From assembly GCF_001506075.1 (NCBI RefSeq), contig NZ_KQ947475.1:1111731-1175730 (forward strand): DNA of 64,000 nucleotides. Direction: 5' to 3'. The notes beneath the pieces were generated by a model, which worked only from the letters and a program-made list of their open reading frames with translations, did no database searches and was not told the origin of the DNA. Positions within the stretch are counted from its first letter, which is position 1, and every line of letters begins with the position of its first letter. The position numbers and the translations under genes are program-made. Below are positions 35,305 to 43,909 of the stretch, in pieces. The DNA comes from Vibrio sp. MEBiC08052. Its GTDB lineage: Bacteria > Pseudomonadota > Gammaproteobacteria > Enterobacterales > Vibrionaceae.

Positions 35305-38300
35305 ATGCCGACATATATTCCGTTAAACCGACAATTTTCGTCTGTTTCTTTAGCCAGTGAAGCGTCAGAACAACAAGAGGTAACTTTTAACTGGTGGTTA
35401 GATGAAACCAAGACATGGGAAGATTTATTTAACGAATATCGGTGTGTGATTCTGTCTGAAGCAGGCTCTGGGAAAACAGAAGAATTTCAACAGCAAGCTA
35501 TGTTTCTTCAACAACAAGGACGACCTGCTTTTTTTATTCGCATTGAAGATATTGATCGTGACTTTCCTGCTGCGTTTGAGATTGGTGATGAGGATTTATT
35601 TCATTCATGGTTAGCTTCAAGTGATGACGCATGGTTTTTTCTAGACTCTGTTGATGAAGCCAGACTAGGAAATCCCCAAGATTTTGCAAAGGCTATCAGA
35701 TATTTTTCGAGAACTATTCAACCAGCAACCCAAAGAGCCCATATCTATATTTCAAGTCGTCCTTACTGTTGGCGTTCGGATGATGATCCGCAATTGCTAA
35801 ATCACCATCTTTTTCTCCCTCGTCCTCAAAATGATGCAGATGAGTTGTTAGACGATGACGAACCGAACAGTGAAAAATCAGGAAATGATCAACAAGAAAG
35901 TGCGCTCAATATTTATGGATTACGGCCTTTGAATGTTGACCGCATCCGCGAGTTCTGTGAAGTCAGACGAGCGGAAGACATTGATGACTTAATGAATGAA
36001 ATTGAGCGTCTTTCTCTATGGTCTCTGGCTGAGCGTCCGTTTGATTTAGAATTAATTTTGTCAAAATGGTCAGGTGATAAAACATTAGGATGTCGTTTAG
36101 ATTTGCTCCGTTATCATATTGAGCGACAGCTGAAAGATGCTCATGATGTAGATAGATCTGAACGACAACCTTTAAATTCTGCGAGGGCAAAGGAAGGTGC
36201 ACAAAGGCTGGCTGCTGCTGTGATACTGACTGGTAAAGCTGGCATTAATGTGCCTGATTCAGGAAACGCTCTTCTTCCGGATAAACCGGGTATCGATGCG
36301 GAAGAGATTCTGTACGATTGGAAATCCGGCGAAATCAGGACACTATTAGAGAGGGCACTTTTTAATGATGTGATTTACGGTGCAGTTCGGCTCCGACATC
36401 GCGACATCCGTGAATTGCTTGCTGCAGAATGGATTGCACAGCTCTTGAAATCGGATATTGAGCGCTTTCAGATAGAATCACTTTTTTTCCGTGATTCTTT
36501 TGGTGAACGGATTATTACACCACGATTACGTCCCATTTTACCGTGGCTTGTTTTATTTGATGATGAAATTCGTCATAAAGTTCAAGATATTAACCCTGGA
36601 GTGATTCTGGCCGATGGTGACCCATCCAGATTACCATTCTCTGTCAGGCAAAAAATATTGACAGATGTAGTTCGGGATATTGCTACAGATCGAGACGACC
36701 GAGCAGCAAGGGATAACAGTGCTATTGCAAAAATTGCCCATTCAGATTTGTCGGCAGATGTACTCCGCCTGATTGGCGAATACCAGCATAATGAGGATGC
36801 AATTTTCTTTCTGGGACGTTTGGTTTGGCAAGGGAAAATGTCCACTTGTATTGAATCATTGATGCCTGTTGCGGTTAATCCTGATGCTGGTAAATATGCC
36901 AGAATTGCGGCGATTCGTGCAGTCATGACCAGTGGTCGTACTGAGCAACAAGCTGATATTTGGCAATCTATCATTGATGCGAACTCAGCTATACCAAAAC
37001 AAATTTTTACTGAATTAATCAAAGACTCACAGCCAAGTAAAAATATTATCCAACTGGTTTTACAAGCGGTCCCTCTTCTTTTTCCATGCAATATATTTGA
37101 ATCCGGTAGTGTCATTCGGGCGTTGCATGATTTTGTCGGGCGGACGAGTGTTGATATTCTCCCTGATTTTCTGAAAGGTTTATCTCAATATCTTGATACT
37201 GAACCATATATCGAACGTCATAGCTGTTATGTTTCAAAACAGTATGCGCAGTTGATGAATATCGCATTACATATAGTTGAATTACTTATTAAAACCCGAC
37301 ATCAGTTCGTGTTTACCGATGTCGTTTTTTCTATATTAATGAACTCAGTAGCCCTGAAATACTGGCAGGATGGTGGGTATGATCGGTATCAACATCAACT
37401 TAATAATCTTGTCCCGGCCTGGCATGAGCTGAATGATGCTCTGTATTGGCGATGCATTGAACGAGAGAGAGTTTATAAACAACAAGAAAAATCGGTTACT
37501 GATGACTGGTCTATTACCTATCTCGATCATTTTTGGCGGTTTACTCTCACTGACTTTGACAGACTATTAACTTATATTGATACTCGACCTTTAGCCGATG
37601 ATCATCTGGTTGTGTTGAATCGTGCTTACCGAATTTATTGTGAGGCTGAACAACCTGATGATTTATTACAGCGATTAAAAGTGGTTGTTCAAGGGAAGGA
37701 ACTCTTAGACCAACAATTGAGCACTTTATTGAATCCGTCGGTTTGTGAGTCTACGCTGGCATATGAACAGCAACAGATTGAGTGGGAGCAGCAAGACGAA
37801 CAGGAGAAACGCCAAAGAGAGCAGAACCGATTGGAATGGTTAACATCTTTAAGACATGATCCTGATTTGATTAAATACCCTGCAAATATCCGGCATGGAG
37901 AAATAACCAATAATCATGTACGGCGGCTGATGGAAGATCTAGAAATTGATCGCTCCCCAACTAGTCGGGAATGCTTTTGTTTGTGGAAGGAATTGATCCC
38001 TGAATTTGGTCAGGAAGTCGCACAGGCCTATCGTGATTTTGCAGTTCAGCATTGGCGATATTATCACCCGAAGTTACGTTCCGAAGAGGAAATCGATAAC
38101 TCTATCCCATATGCCTTACTTTTGGCGATGGCTGGCCTTGAAATAGAAGCTGCTGAAGCTCAGGACTTTCCCTCGTATTTGACTGAAGATGAAGTTCGTC
38201 ATGCGCTTCGCTATTTAACTTGGGATATCAATGGATTCCCGACATGGTTTGAAAAATTTCATCACTGTTTTCCAACCTTAGTGGAAGAGGCTGTGTGGAA

Positions 38301-39615
38301 GGAAATGTGTTGGGAATTGGACAATACCACATCGGAACAGTCAGGCCATATTGTCCACGACCTTGTCTATTATGAGCCTTGGATACATGTACACCTTACC
38401 TCCAGAATACTTGAATGGTTATTGAGCGCAGACTCTGTTGATAAAACGATGGGAGGTTACTGCCTGAAGATTTTGAGTCATGCAGATGTCGATCCGGCTA
38501 TGATTTCAGCTATTGCCCAAAAACAAATTCACAGTAGTCAAAGTGATAAAGAAGTCGCGTGGTGGTATGCGATGTTGGTTGATAGCACCCCTAATGTAGG
38601 TATCCCCCAGCTTGAGGGATGGCTTCGCCATTTGGATGAAGATGTGGCGAAGGAAGTCGCTCAAACCTTCATTGTGACACTGTTGGGGGAAGATAGAGAT
38701 TCGAGTGGTGGTGTCGGGCTAACTCGTTTTCATACACCACAACATTTGAAATCTCTTTACATGTTGATGCATCAATATATTCAGACAAGTGAAGATATTG
38801 ATCGTACTAATGGTGGGATATATTCACCAAAGATGCGGGACTATGCTCAAAGAGCAAGAGATCATCTGTTTAGTTCTCTCATTACGATTCCCGGAAAAGA
38901 GACTTATTGTGTGGTGAGGGAGCTGATGAAAGAGCACCCTGATCCTGAACATCGCCCATGGATGCGAAAATGTGCCTATCGCTTGGCTGAGCAGAGTGGA
39001 GATCTTGAACCATGGTCAACTGCTCAGGTTAGAGAGTTTCACCAGTCCCAAAGTATCAGTCCAGACTCTCACCGTCAGTTGTTTGAGTTAAGTGTGCAAA
39101 GAATCAGGCAGCTAAAACACTGGCTTGAACGAGGGAATCATAGCCCATGGAAAACTTGGCAGAAGGTTCAGGAAGAAAATGAAATGAGAACGCTGATTGC
39201 CGGATGGTTAAATCAAACCAGTCAGGGAAAGTATACTATTGCAGAAGAGCCGGAATTAGCAAATCAGCAGCGGATGGATATCTGGTTGGCACATCCTCGT
39301 GTGACCTCCCCTGTGCCAATCGAACTAAAGCTACTGGATAAAAAATGGAGCGGCTCAGATCTCTGTGAGCGTTTAAGAAATCAACTGGCAGGTGATTATC
39401 TTAGAGAGCAAACCGCAGGGTGTGGCTTATTTTTGCTTGTTTCACAAAATACTGACAGACGTTGGCGGATCAATAACCGCAATGTTGGTTTAGATAAACT
39501 CGCTCAATCATTGAAAGATTATTGGCAGACAATTTCTCATGAATTTCTCAATGTTGAAGCGATTGAAGTGGTGGTGATTGATTTGGCTGCCAGATCTCGC
39601 GTTTCTGATACCTGA
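35305..39615 (+). CDS. STAND/NACHT-like NTPase with C-terminal PD-(D/E)XK nuclease domain
   Basis: This very large cytoplasmic protein (1436 residues) is a likely single-gene defence effector. The N-terminal NTPase shows Walker A EAGSGKT at 52-58, Walker B FFLDSVDEAR at 111-120 and the arginine-bearing ISSRPY at 149-154, the set expected for NACHT/STAND ATPases. Residues about 400-1290 are helical, acidic and Trp-rich without recognised motifs, probably a HEAT/TPR-like sensor. The C-terminal 140 residues form a nuclease-like fold with Asp1325 in RMDIW, Glu1340-Leu-Lys1342 in PIELKLL and a following RNQLAGDYL segment. This order (NTPase first, nuclease last) is the reverse of Avs proteins. The ATG at 35305 has no ribosome site. 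It lies directly after ffs, followed by a small membrane protein gene. Confidence 0.72.
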   Translation: MPTYIPLNRQFSSVSLASEASEQQEVTFNWWLDETKTWEDLFNEYRCVILSEAGSGKTEEFQQQAMFLQQQGRPAFFIRIEDIDRDFPAAFEIGDEDLFHSWLASSDDAWFFLDSVDEARLGNPQDFAKAIRYFSRTIQPATQRAHIYISSRPYCWRSDDDPQLLNHHLFLPRPQNDADELLDDDEPNSEKSGNDQQESALNIYGLRPLNVDRIREFCEVRRAEDIDDLMNEIERLSLWSLAERPFDLELILSKWSGDKTLGCRLDLLRYHIERQLKDAHDVDRSERQPLNSARAKEGAQRLAAAVILTGKAGINVPDSGNALLPDKPGIDAEEILYDWKSGEIRTLLERALFNDVIYGAVRLRHRDIRELLAAEWIAQLLKSDIERFQIESLFFRDSFGERIITPRLRPILPWLVLFDDEIRHKVQDINPGVILADGDPSRLPFSVRQKILTDVVRDIATDRDDRAARDNSAIAKIAHSDLSADVLRLIGEYQHNEDAIFFLGRLVWQGKMSTCIESLMPVAVNPDAGKYARIAAIRAVMTSGRTEQQADIWQSIIDANSAIPKQIFTELIKDSQPSKNIIQLVLQAVPLLFPCNIFESGSVIRALHDFVGRTSVDILPDFLKGLSQYLDTEPYIERHSCYVSKQYAQLMNIALHIVELLIKTRHQFVFTDVVFSILMNSVALKYWQDGGYDRYQHQLNNLVPAWHELNDALYWRCIERERVYKQQEKSVTDDWSITYLDHFWRFTLTDFDRLLTYIDTRPLADDHLVVLNRAYRIYCEAEQPDDLLQRLKVVVQGKELLDQQLSTLLNPSVCESTLAYEQQQIEWEQQDEQEKRQREQNRLEWLTSLRHDPDLIKYPANIRHGEITNNHVRRLMEDLEIDRSPTSRECFCLWKELIPEFGQEVAQAYRDFAVQHWRYYHPKLRSEEEIDNSIPYALLLAMAGLEIEAAEAQDFPSYLTEDEVRHALRYLTWDINGFPTWFEKFHHCFPTLVEEAVWKEMCWELDNTTSEQSGHIVHDLVYYEPWIHVHLTSRILEWLLSADSVDKTMGGYCLKILSHADVDPAMISAIAQKQIHSSQSDKEVAWWYAMLVDSTPNVGIPQLEGWLRHLDEDVAKEVAQTFIVTLLGEDRDSSGGVGLTRFHTPQHLKSLYMLMHQYIQTSEDIDRTNGGIYSPKMRDYAQRARDHLFSSLITIPGKETYCVVRELMKEHPDPEHRPWMRKCAYRLAEQSGDLEPWSTAQVREFHQSQSISPDSHRQLFELSVQRIRQLKHWLERGNHSPWKTWQKVQEENEMRTLIAGWLNQTSQGKYTIAEEPELANQQRMDIWLAHPRVTSPVPIELKLLDKKWSGSDLCERLRNQLAGDYLREQTAGCGLFLLVSQNTDRRWRINNRNVGLDKLAQSLKDYWQTISHEFLNVEAIEVVVIDLAARSRVSDT

Positions 39616-39752
39616 ATAGTCATGAATCCTATGTTTAAAGCGTTAGAGCAGGCTTTGTTCGTTATTCGTTAAATTGAGTATTCAATGCTAAGTCATTGAA
39701 GAGTATATTATATGGGTATATATGCTTATGTGAGATTAGTTGTTTGGTACTT

Positions 39753-40184
39753 ATGATGAAAAATAAAGAGTTAATAAAGAAAGTAAAAAAATTTGAGTAT
39801 GAGGCGGCATTGCATCATCAGCGGTTAGATGAAGAGTCTGTGTGGTTTTTTCTTGGTGTATTAGGTACATGGAGTGTCAGCTCTGATGGGTTAAAGCTGA
39901 TAGCTTCTGCAATTTTGTGCTTTTTTCTGTGGACCCGAGTTTTCAAGGACATAGATTTTAGTAAATCTTATTCGAAGCAGATTAAGGAACTTACCCAGTT
40001 TATTGATACCTCTTCCCTAAAAAAGAATAAAAAATTGCAATTGAAAGGAAGGATACATACAACTAGATCTCAGTATATTGATTGGATACCATTCTTTAAG
40101 ACAAATTATCGATTTATATTATCAGCTTCTTTTTTTGCATATTCAGTCGCTGAGTTTTGGTTTAGATTCAAAGGATTGTTGTGA
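39753..40184 (+). CDS. Small membrane protein next to the NTPase-nuclease
   Basis: The protein has 143 residues from the ATG at 39753 (a further ATG follows immediately; the frame is open to 39696). A basic helical N-terminus (KNKELIKKVKKFEYEAALHH) is followed by two hydrophobic stretches (SVWFFLGVLGTWSV and LKLIASAILCFFLWTRVF), a cytoplasmic loop rich in Lys, and a third helix near the end (FILSASFFAYSVAEFWF). The gene is AT rich with many AAA and ATA codons, unlike the core genes around it, so it is likely acquired. No family is recognised. Its position, 137 bases after the NTPase and same strand, makes it a possible partner. Confidence 0.6.
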   Translation: MMKNKELIKKVKKFEYEAALHHQRLDEESVWFFLGVLGTWSVSSDGLKLIASAILCFFLWTRVFKDIDFSKSYSKQIKELTQFIDTSSLKKNKKLQLKGRIHTTRSQYIDWIPFFKTNYRFILSASFFAYSVAEFWFRFKGLL

Positions 40185-40478
40185 TAGATGGTTATGTGCT
40201 CAGATATAATAATTATCAAACAAGCTGTTCAAAAAATTCATAGGTGAAACACTCAGTACCCCTGAAGTTTGTCTTTTGGGGAAGTGAGAGTGGTATTCAG
40301 TTCTGAGTCGAGAAGAAGGTGCACAGTGCCTCTGACAGAATGAAATTTTCGTACAACAGTAACTTTTCTGATGGATACCAAAGATAAAAAGGACACCTTA
40401 TGGTTTCAACGACACATCTTAACGTTGCTGAAAGCAAGTTGAGGCGATTTACACGAAGGTGACGTTGCATGAAAATGA
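40185..40478. other. Intergenic region at the right end of the accessory insertion
   Basis: Only a 20-codon frame at 40400-40462 (MVSTTHLNVAESKLRRFTRR) with an AAGGA site is seen; it may be a remnant or a spurious ORF. No attachment repeat of ffs sequence was noticed here. The region is AT rich. Confidence 0.4.
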
Positions 40479-40507
40479 AAAGTCAGCAGACGTTATCTGC
40501 TGACTTT
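40479..40507 (-). terminator. Terminator of the propeller lipoprotein gene
   Basis: AAAGTCAGCAGA and TCTGCTGACTTT form a perfect 12-bp stem over 5 bases. On the minus strand it is followed by TTTTCATTTTC, 22 bases after the stop at 40529. Confidence 0.8.
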
Positions 40508-40528
40508 CAATGTCTTAAAGCGGTGAAA

Positions 40529-42433
40529 TTAATAGAGGTAAACTGCGCCAGAGGCACCTAAGCGACTTGGAGCGGTCATTTCTGAGCCATCCGTGATGAC
40601 CCCGGTTAGGTCACTGTTTTCCGATGCCGTGCCGACAGCCAAAATTCTACCATCTTCATTCAGAGCAACACTGCTGCCAAAAAATGAACTGCGGTTGGAT
40701 GCCTTGACAAAGGCTGCCTTTTCCCAATGACCGGAACGGTTGCTAAACAGATAAACTGCACCAGAGTGATACGCATCGCCTGTCACACCAGAACCCAGAG
40801 TTTCTGAGCCGTCAGTGATCACGCCGGTTAAACCGGTGTTGTCCTGTGGGGCGCTAACCGCAAGGGTGCTACCATCATTGCTAAGTGCAATGCTGTTATT
40901 GGAAAAGTAACTATCCACGATAAAAGAGGGCTTGATATAGGTGATCTGTCTCCACTGATCTGAATCGTGACGAAACAGATAGACGGCACCCTTGTAGCCT
41001 TCGGTGGCGGTGTCCGTGATTTCTGAACCATCGGTAATTACCCCGGATACTGAACCGATTTCACCTGGCGCTGCGACGGCCAGAGCCTTCCCATCGCCAC
41101 TGAGGGCAATATTCAAACCAAATTTATCCTCTGCACTGGTATTCGACGCTTTCACATAAGCAGTCTGTTTCCATTGACCGGAACGGTTGCTGAACAGATA
41201 AACTGCACCTGACTGATTTGCTGTGCCGGTATCCGTGATTTCCGAGCCGTCGGTAATCACCCCTGTTGCACCATTATCTTCTCCCGGAGCCCCGACAGCC
41301 AGTACACTGCCATCATGGTTGAGTTTGACAGGATCACCAAAACCATCGCTTTCTCCGGGATTAGAGGCTTTGATATAGGCGATCTGCGTCCAGTTATTGG
41401 CGATGTTGCTAAACAGGTAGACTGCTCCTGACTCAGTTGTTGTGCCGGAGTCGGTGACTTCCGAGCCATTGGTAATCACCCCCGTTGCACTATTGCTTTC
41501 TCCCGAGGCCCCGACAGCGAGCATGTTTCCGTCTCCACTGAGCGAGACATTACTGCCAAAGTCATCACCGGCGCCGGTATTGGACGCTTTAACATAAGCT
41601 ACTTGTTGCCAGCTGCCGGAACGGTTGCTGAACAGATAAACTGCACCTGACTGATTTGCTGTGCCGGTATCCGTGATTTCCGAGCCGTCGGTAATCACCC
41701 CGGTTGCCGCGTTATCTTCATACAAAGCACCAACGGCGAGCATACTGCCGTCATTGCTGAGTGAAATACTATTGTGGCTAAACCAGTCGCCTTCATCGGT
41801 GTTGGATGGTTTGACATAGGCGGTTTGTTGCCAGCTACCGGAACGGTTACTAAACAAATAAACAGCCCCTGAACTTATTTGTTGAAGGGTATCGGTGGTT
41901 TCTGAGCCATCGGTGATCACTCCGGTCGCCCCGTTACTTTCACGATAAGCGCCGACTGCTAATGTGTTGCCGTCGGCACTGAGTGCGATAGCTTGACCAA
42001 AACTGTCGCTTCGACCGGGGTTGGAGGCTTTAAAAAATGTAATCATTCTGGTGATTGTATCGTGGGGGATATCCATCTCATTTGATGCCTGAGTTTTCTG
42101 CCCCGAGGTTGCCAAAATGAAATAGTCATGCGGCAGGATATCAAACAAACTATTAAAAGATATGGTTGCAGAAAGTCTGTCAGTCACGGAAGTGAGGGCG
42201 TTACAATGATTCTCCTGAGAAATATCTTTTTTACATATTTTATATGTCACACCTGAATTATCGAATGCTGGTGTCCAGGTAAATATAATGGACTGCACAT
42301 CCGTTGCAGAATTGTTTATATCCGTCAGATTGAATGCATTGGATGAGGGAGGATGAGAAGAGCCAGAATTACATCCGGCCAGCGTGATTGATGTAAATAA
42401 AAATAGCGTTGCTTTTAATAGAGGATTCATCAT
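40529..42433 (-). CDS. Lipoprotein with seven FG-GAP-like propeller repeats
   Basis: The predicted lipoprotein has a lipobox LAGC following a hydrophobic signal (ATLFLFTSITLAGC), then a fibronectin-like segment to about 120. Seven repeats of about 70 residues follow, each built from a FGSxVALSxDGxxLAVG strand block, an acidic ATGVITDGSE loop and SGAVYLFSNRSGSW. Seven units fit a seven-bladed beta-propeller like the integrin alpha or FG-GAP type. A role in surface adhesion or carbohydrate binding is inference. An 86-bp stretch is identical in two repeats. I chose the ATG at 42433; a TTG at 42457 extends the frame, and no good ribosome site is present. Confidence 0.8.
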   Translation of the reverse strand: MMNPLLKATLFLFTSITLAGCNSGSSHPPSSNAFNLTDINNSATDVQSIIFTWTPAFDNSGVTYKICKKDISQENHCNALTSVTDRLSATISFNSLFDILPHDYFILATSGQKTQASNEMDIPHDTITRMITFFKASNPGRSDSFGQAIALSADGNTLAVGAYRESNGATGVITDGSETTDTLQQISSGAVYLFSNRSGSWQQTAYVKPSNTDEGDWFSHNSISLSNDGSMLAVGALYEDNAATGVITDGSEITDTGTANQSGAVYLFSNRSGSWQQVAYVKASNTGAGDDFGSNVSLSGDGNMLAVGASGESNSATGVITNGSEVTDSGTTTESGAVYLFSNIANNWTQIAYIKASNPGESDGFGDPVKLNHDGSVLAVGAPGEDNGATGVITDGSEITDTGTANQSGAVYLFSNRSGQWKQTAYVKASNTSAEDKFGLNIALSGDGKALAVAAPGEIGSVSGVITDGSEITDTATEGYKGAVYLFRHDSDQWRQITYIKPSFIVDSYFSNNSIALSNDGSTLAVSAPQDNTGLTGVITDGSETLGSGVTGDAYHSGAVYLFSNRSGHWEKAAFVKASNRSSFFGSSVALNEDGRILAVGTASENSDLTGVITDGSEMTAPSRLGASGAVYLY

Positions 42434-42652
42434 GATTATAATACAGTCAAAGTTCAATAGGATGGGTGTATGTTTGATGGCATCGTATGTATTACTGATA
42501 ATGAAAACAATGACATGAATTTCCTTTTTTGAGACGGTTTGTGACGATCCAACAAAGAATATCTAATCGCCAACTCAGACCTTTAACTGTACATATATAC
42601 ACTGGTTGTGCACAATGATGGAAAATAATTGGATAGTCCACAGGTGGTTTCA

Positions 42653-43597
42653 GTGTTGAATCAATTAGAGCCGGGCATTAAAGCGTTGGTCGAAGACTTT
42701 ATCGTTGCAGGAAAACCATGCCCTTCGACGTTTGATCTTGATAGCCGAAGAGCGGGGTATCTCGCGAGTACATGTTTGTCGGGGTCCAGCCCGGAGATGT
42801 ATGAAGAGTTCATGGATGAGTTAAACGGGGTTCCCTTAAAAGTATACAAACCCAACGGTGCAACAGGATTACCCATTACGATTTATTTTCATGGTGGCTG
42901 TTTCATCAGCGGGGGATTTCAAACACACGAACAGCAATTGAGACAGATAGCAAGTTTATCGAACAGTCTTGTTATCTGTATTCAGTATCGTTTAGCACCG
43001 GAACATTGTTATCCGGCTGCGCACGATGATGTCTACGATGCCGTGCTGGCGATAAAGGCGTTCGGCAATCAGTATGGTGGAGACACAAGCAAGATAGTCT
43101 TCGTCGGCGATAGTGCCGGTGGTCAATTAGCCTTAACCACCTCTTTACGTTTAAAACAAACCCAGAACTGGCTTCCTGACAAGCAAATTTTGATTTATCC
43201 GATGCTGGATCCCTTCGGGACATCGACGAGCTATGTTGAAAACGGCACCGACTACATCATTACCGCAAATATGCTGCTTTCGGGATTTTCAATGTACATG
43301 GGTGATATGGACAAAGCTGCGATTGCTCAAAACCCGGAGCTTCACCCACTTGCGTGTGCCGATTTTAAAGGGCTGCCACCAACCTATATCATCACCGCAG
43401 AATTTGACCCATTAAGAGATGAAGGAGAGCAATGTTATAAACAGTTGCTCAATGCCGGTGTCGAGGCATATTGTGAACGTTATTTTGGTGTGATCCACGG
43501 ATTTCATCAGTTATCCGGCGTCAGTGTCAGTGCCGGCCGCTGTCTCCGTCAGATTGCCGAAGAGATTAAGCAAACGACAGCGTCGTTTTGTCGTTGA
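42653..43597 (+). CDS. Alpha/beta hydrolase, hormone-sensitive lipase family esterase
   Basis: This cytoplasmic esterase has about 314 residues. It shows the oxyanion HGG motif (IYFHGGCFISGG), the nucleophile elbow GDSAGGQLAL, the catalytic Asp region AEFDPLRDEG and the His in GVIHGFHQLSG. These place it in the HSL (lipolytic family IV) group. The start is uncertain: GTG at 42653 has AGGTGG 5 nt upstream; TTG at 42629 and GTG at 42644 are alternatives. It stands alone, with no cofactor or pathway neighbours. Substrate unknown. Confidence 0.85.
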   Translation: MLNQLEPGIKALVEDFIVAGKPCPSTFDLDSRRAGYLASTCLSGSSPEMYEEFMDELNGVPLKVYKPNGATGLPITIYFHGGCFISGGFQTHEQQLRQIASLSNSLVICIQYRLAPEHCYPAAHDDVYDAVLAIKAFGNQYGGDTSKIVFVGDSAGGQLALTTSLRLKQTQNWLPDKQILIYPMLDPFGTSTSYVENGTDYIITANMLLSGFSMYMGDMDKAAIAQNPELHPLACADFKGLPPTYIITAEFDPLRDEGEQCYKQLLNAGVEAYCERYFGVIHGFHQLSGVSVSAGRCLRQIAEEIKQTTASFCR

Positions 43598-43802
43598 GAC
43601 ACGACAGAATCGATTGGTTTTCATATCGTTGGGCAATGTCAGGTAAACCCGATGATTCACTTTATTCAATGTACCGATAGGTTGGGGGACACGATATTGT
43701 TCACCAACCCAACGATATTTATTTCTCCTCACTAACTATGAGCTTGCTCATGACTAACGTCGTCAGTCTTTTTCCCTGATTAAACCCAACTGTCTGACGG
43801 TC

Positions 43803-43818
43803 TACTCCCTTCGGAGTA
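43803..43818. promoter_or_regulatory. NarL/NarP 7-2-7 site upstream of nirB
   Basis: TACTCCC-TT-CGGAGTA is two inverted heptamers fitting TACYNMT-type NarL/NarP sites in the 7-2-7 arrangement. Its centre is 29 bases upstream of the FNR-like box centre; in E. coli nirB the distance is 28. Confidence 0.75.
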
Positions 43819-43832
43819 GCTAAATACCAATC

Positions 43833-43846
43833 TTGTTTTATATCAA
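43833..43846. promoter_or_regulatory. FNR-like box upstream of nirB
   Basis: TTGTT-TTAT-ATCAA differs by one base from the FNR consensus TTGAT-N4-ATCAA. With the -10-like TAGACT at 43869-43874 and a start near 43881, the box would be at about -41, as in E. coli nirB. Confidence 0.65.
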
Positions 43847-43909
43847 AAAATAACTGGATCTATTTCATTAGACTGGCGGCAAGTTATGGATTACAGGCAG
43901 AGCATATTT

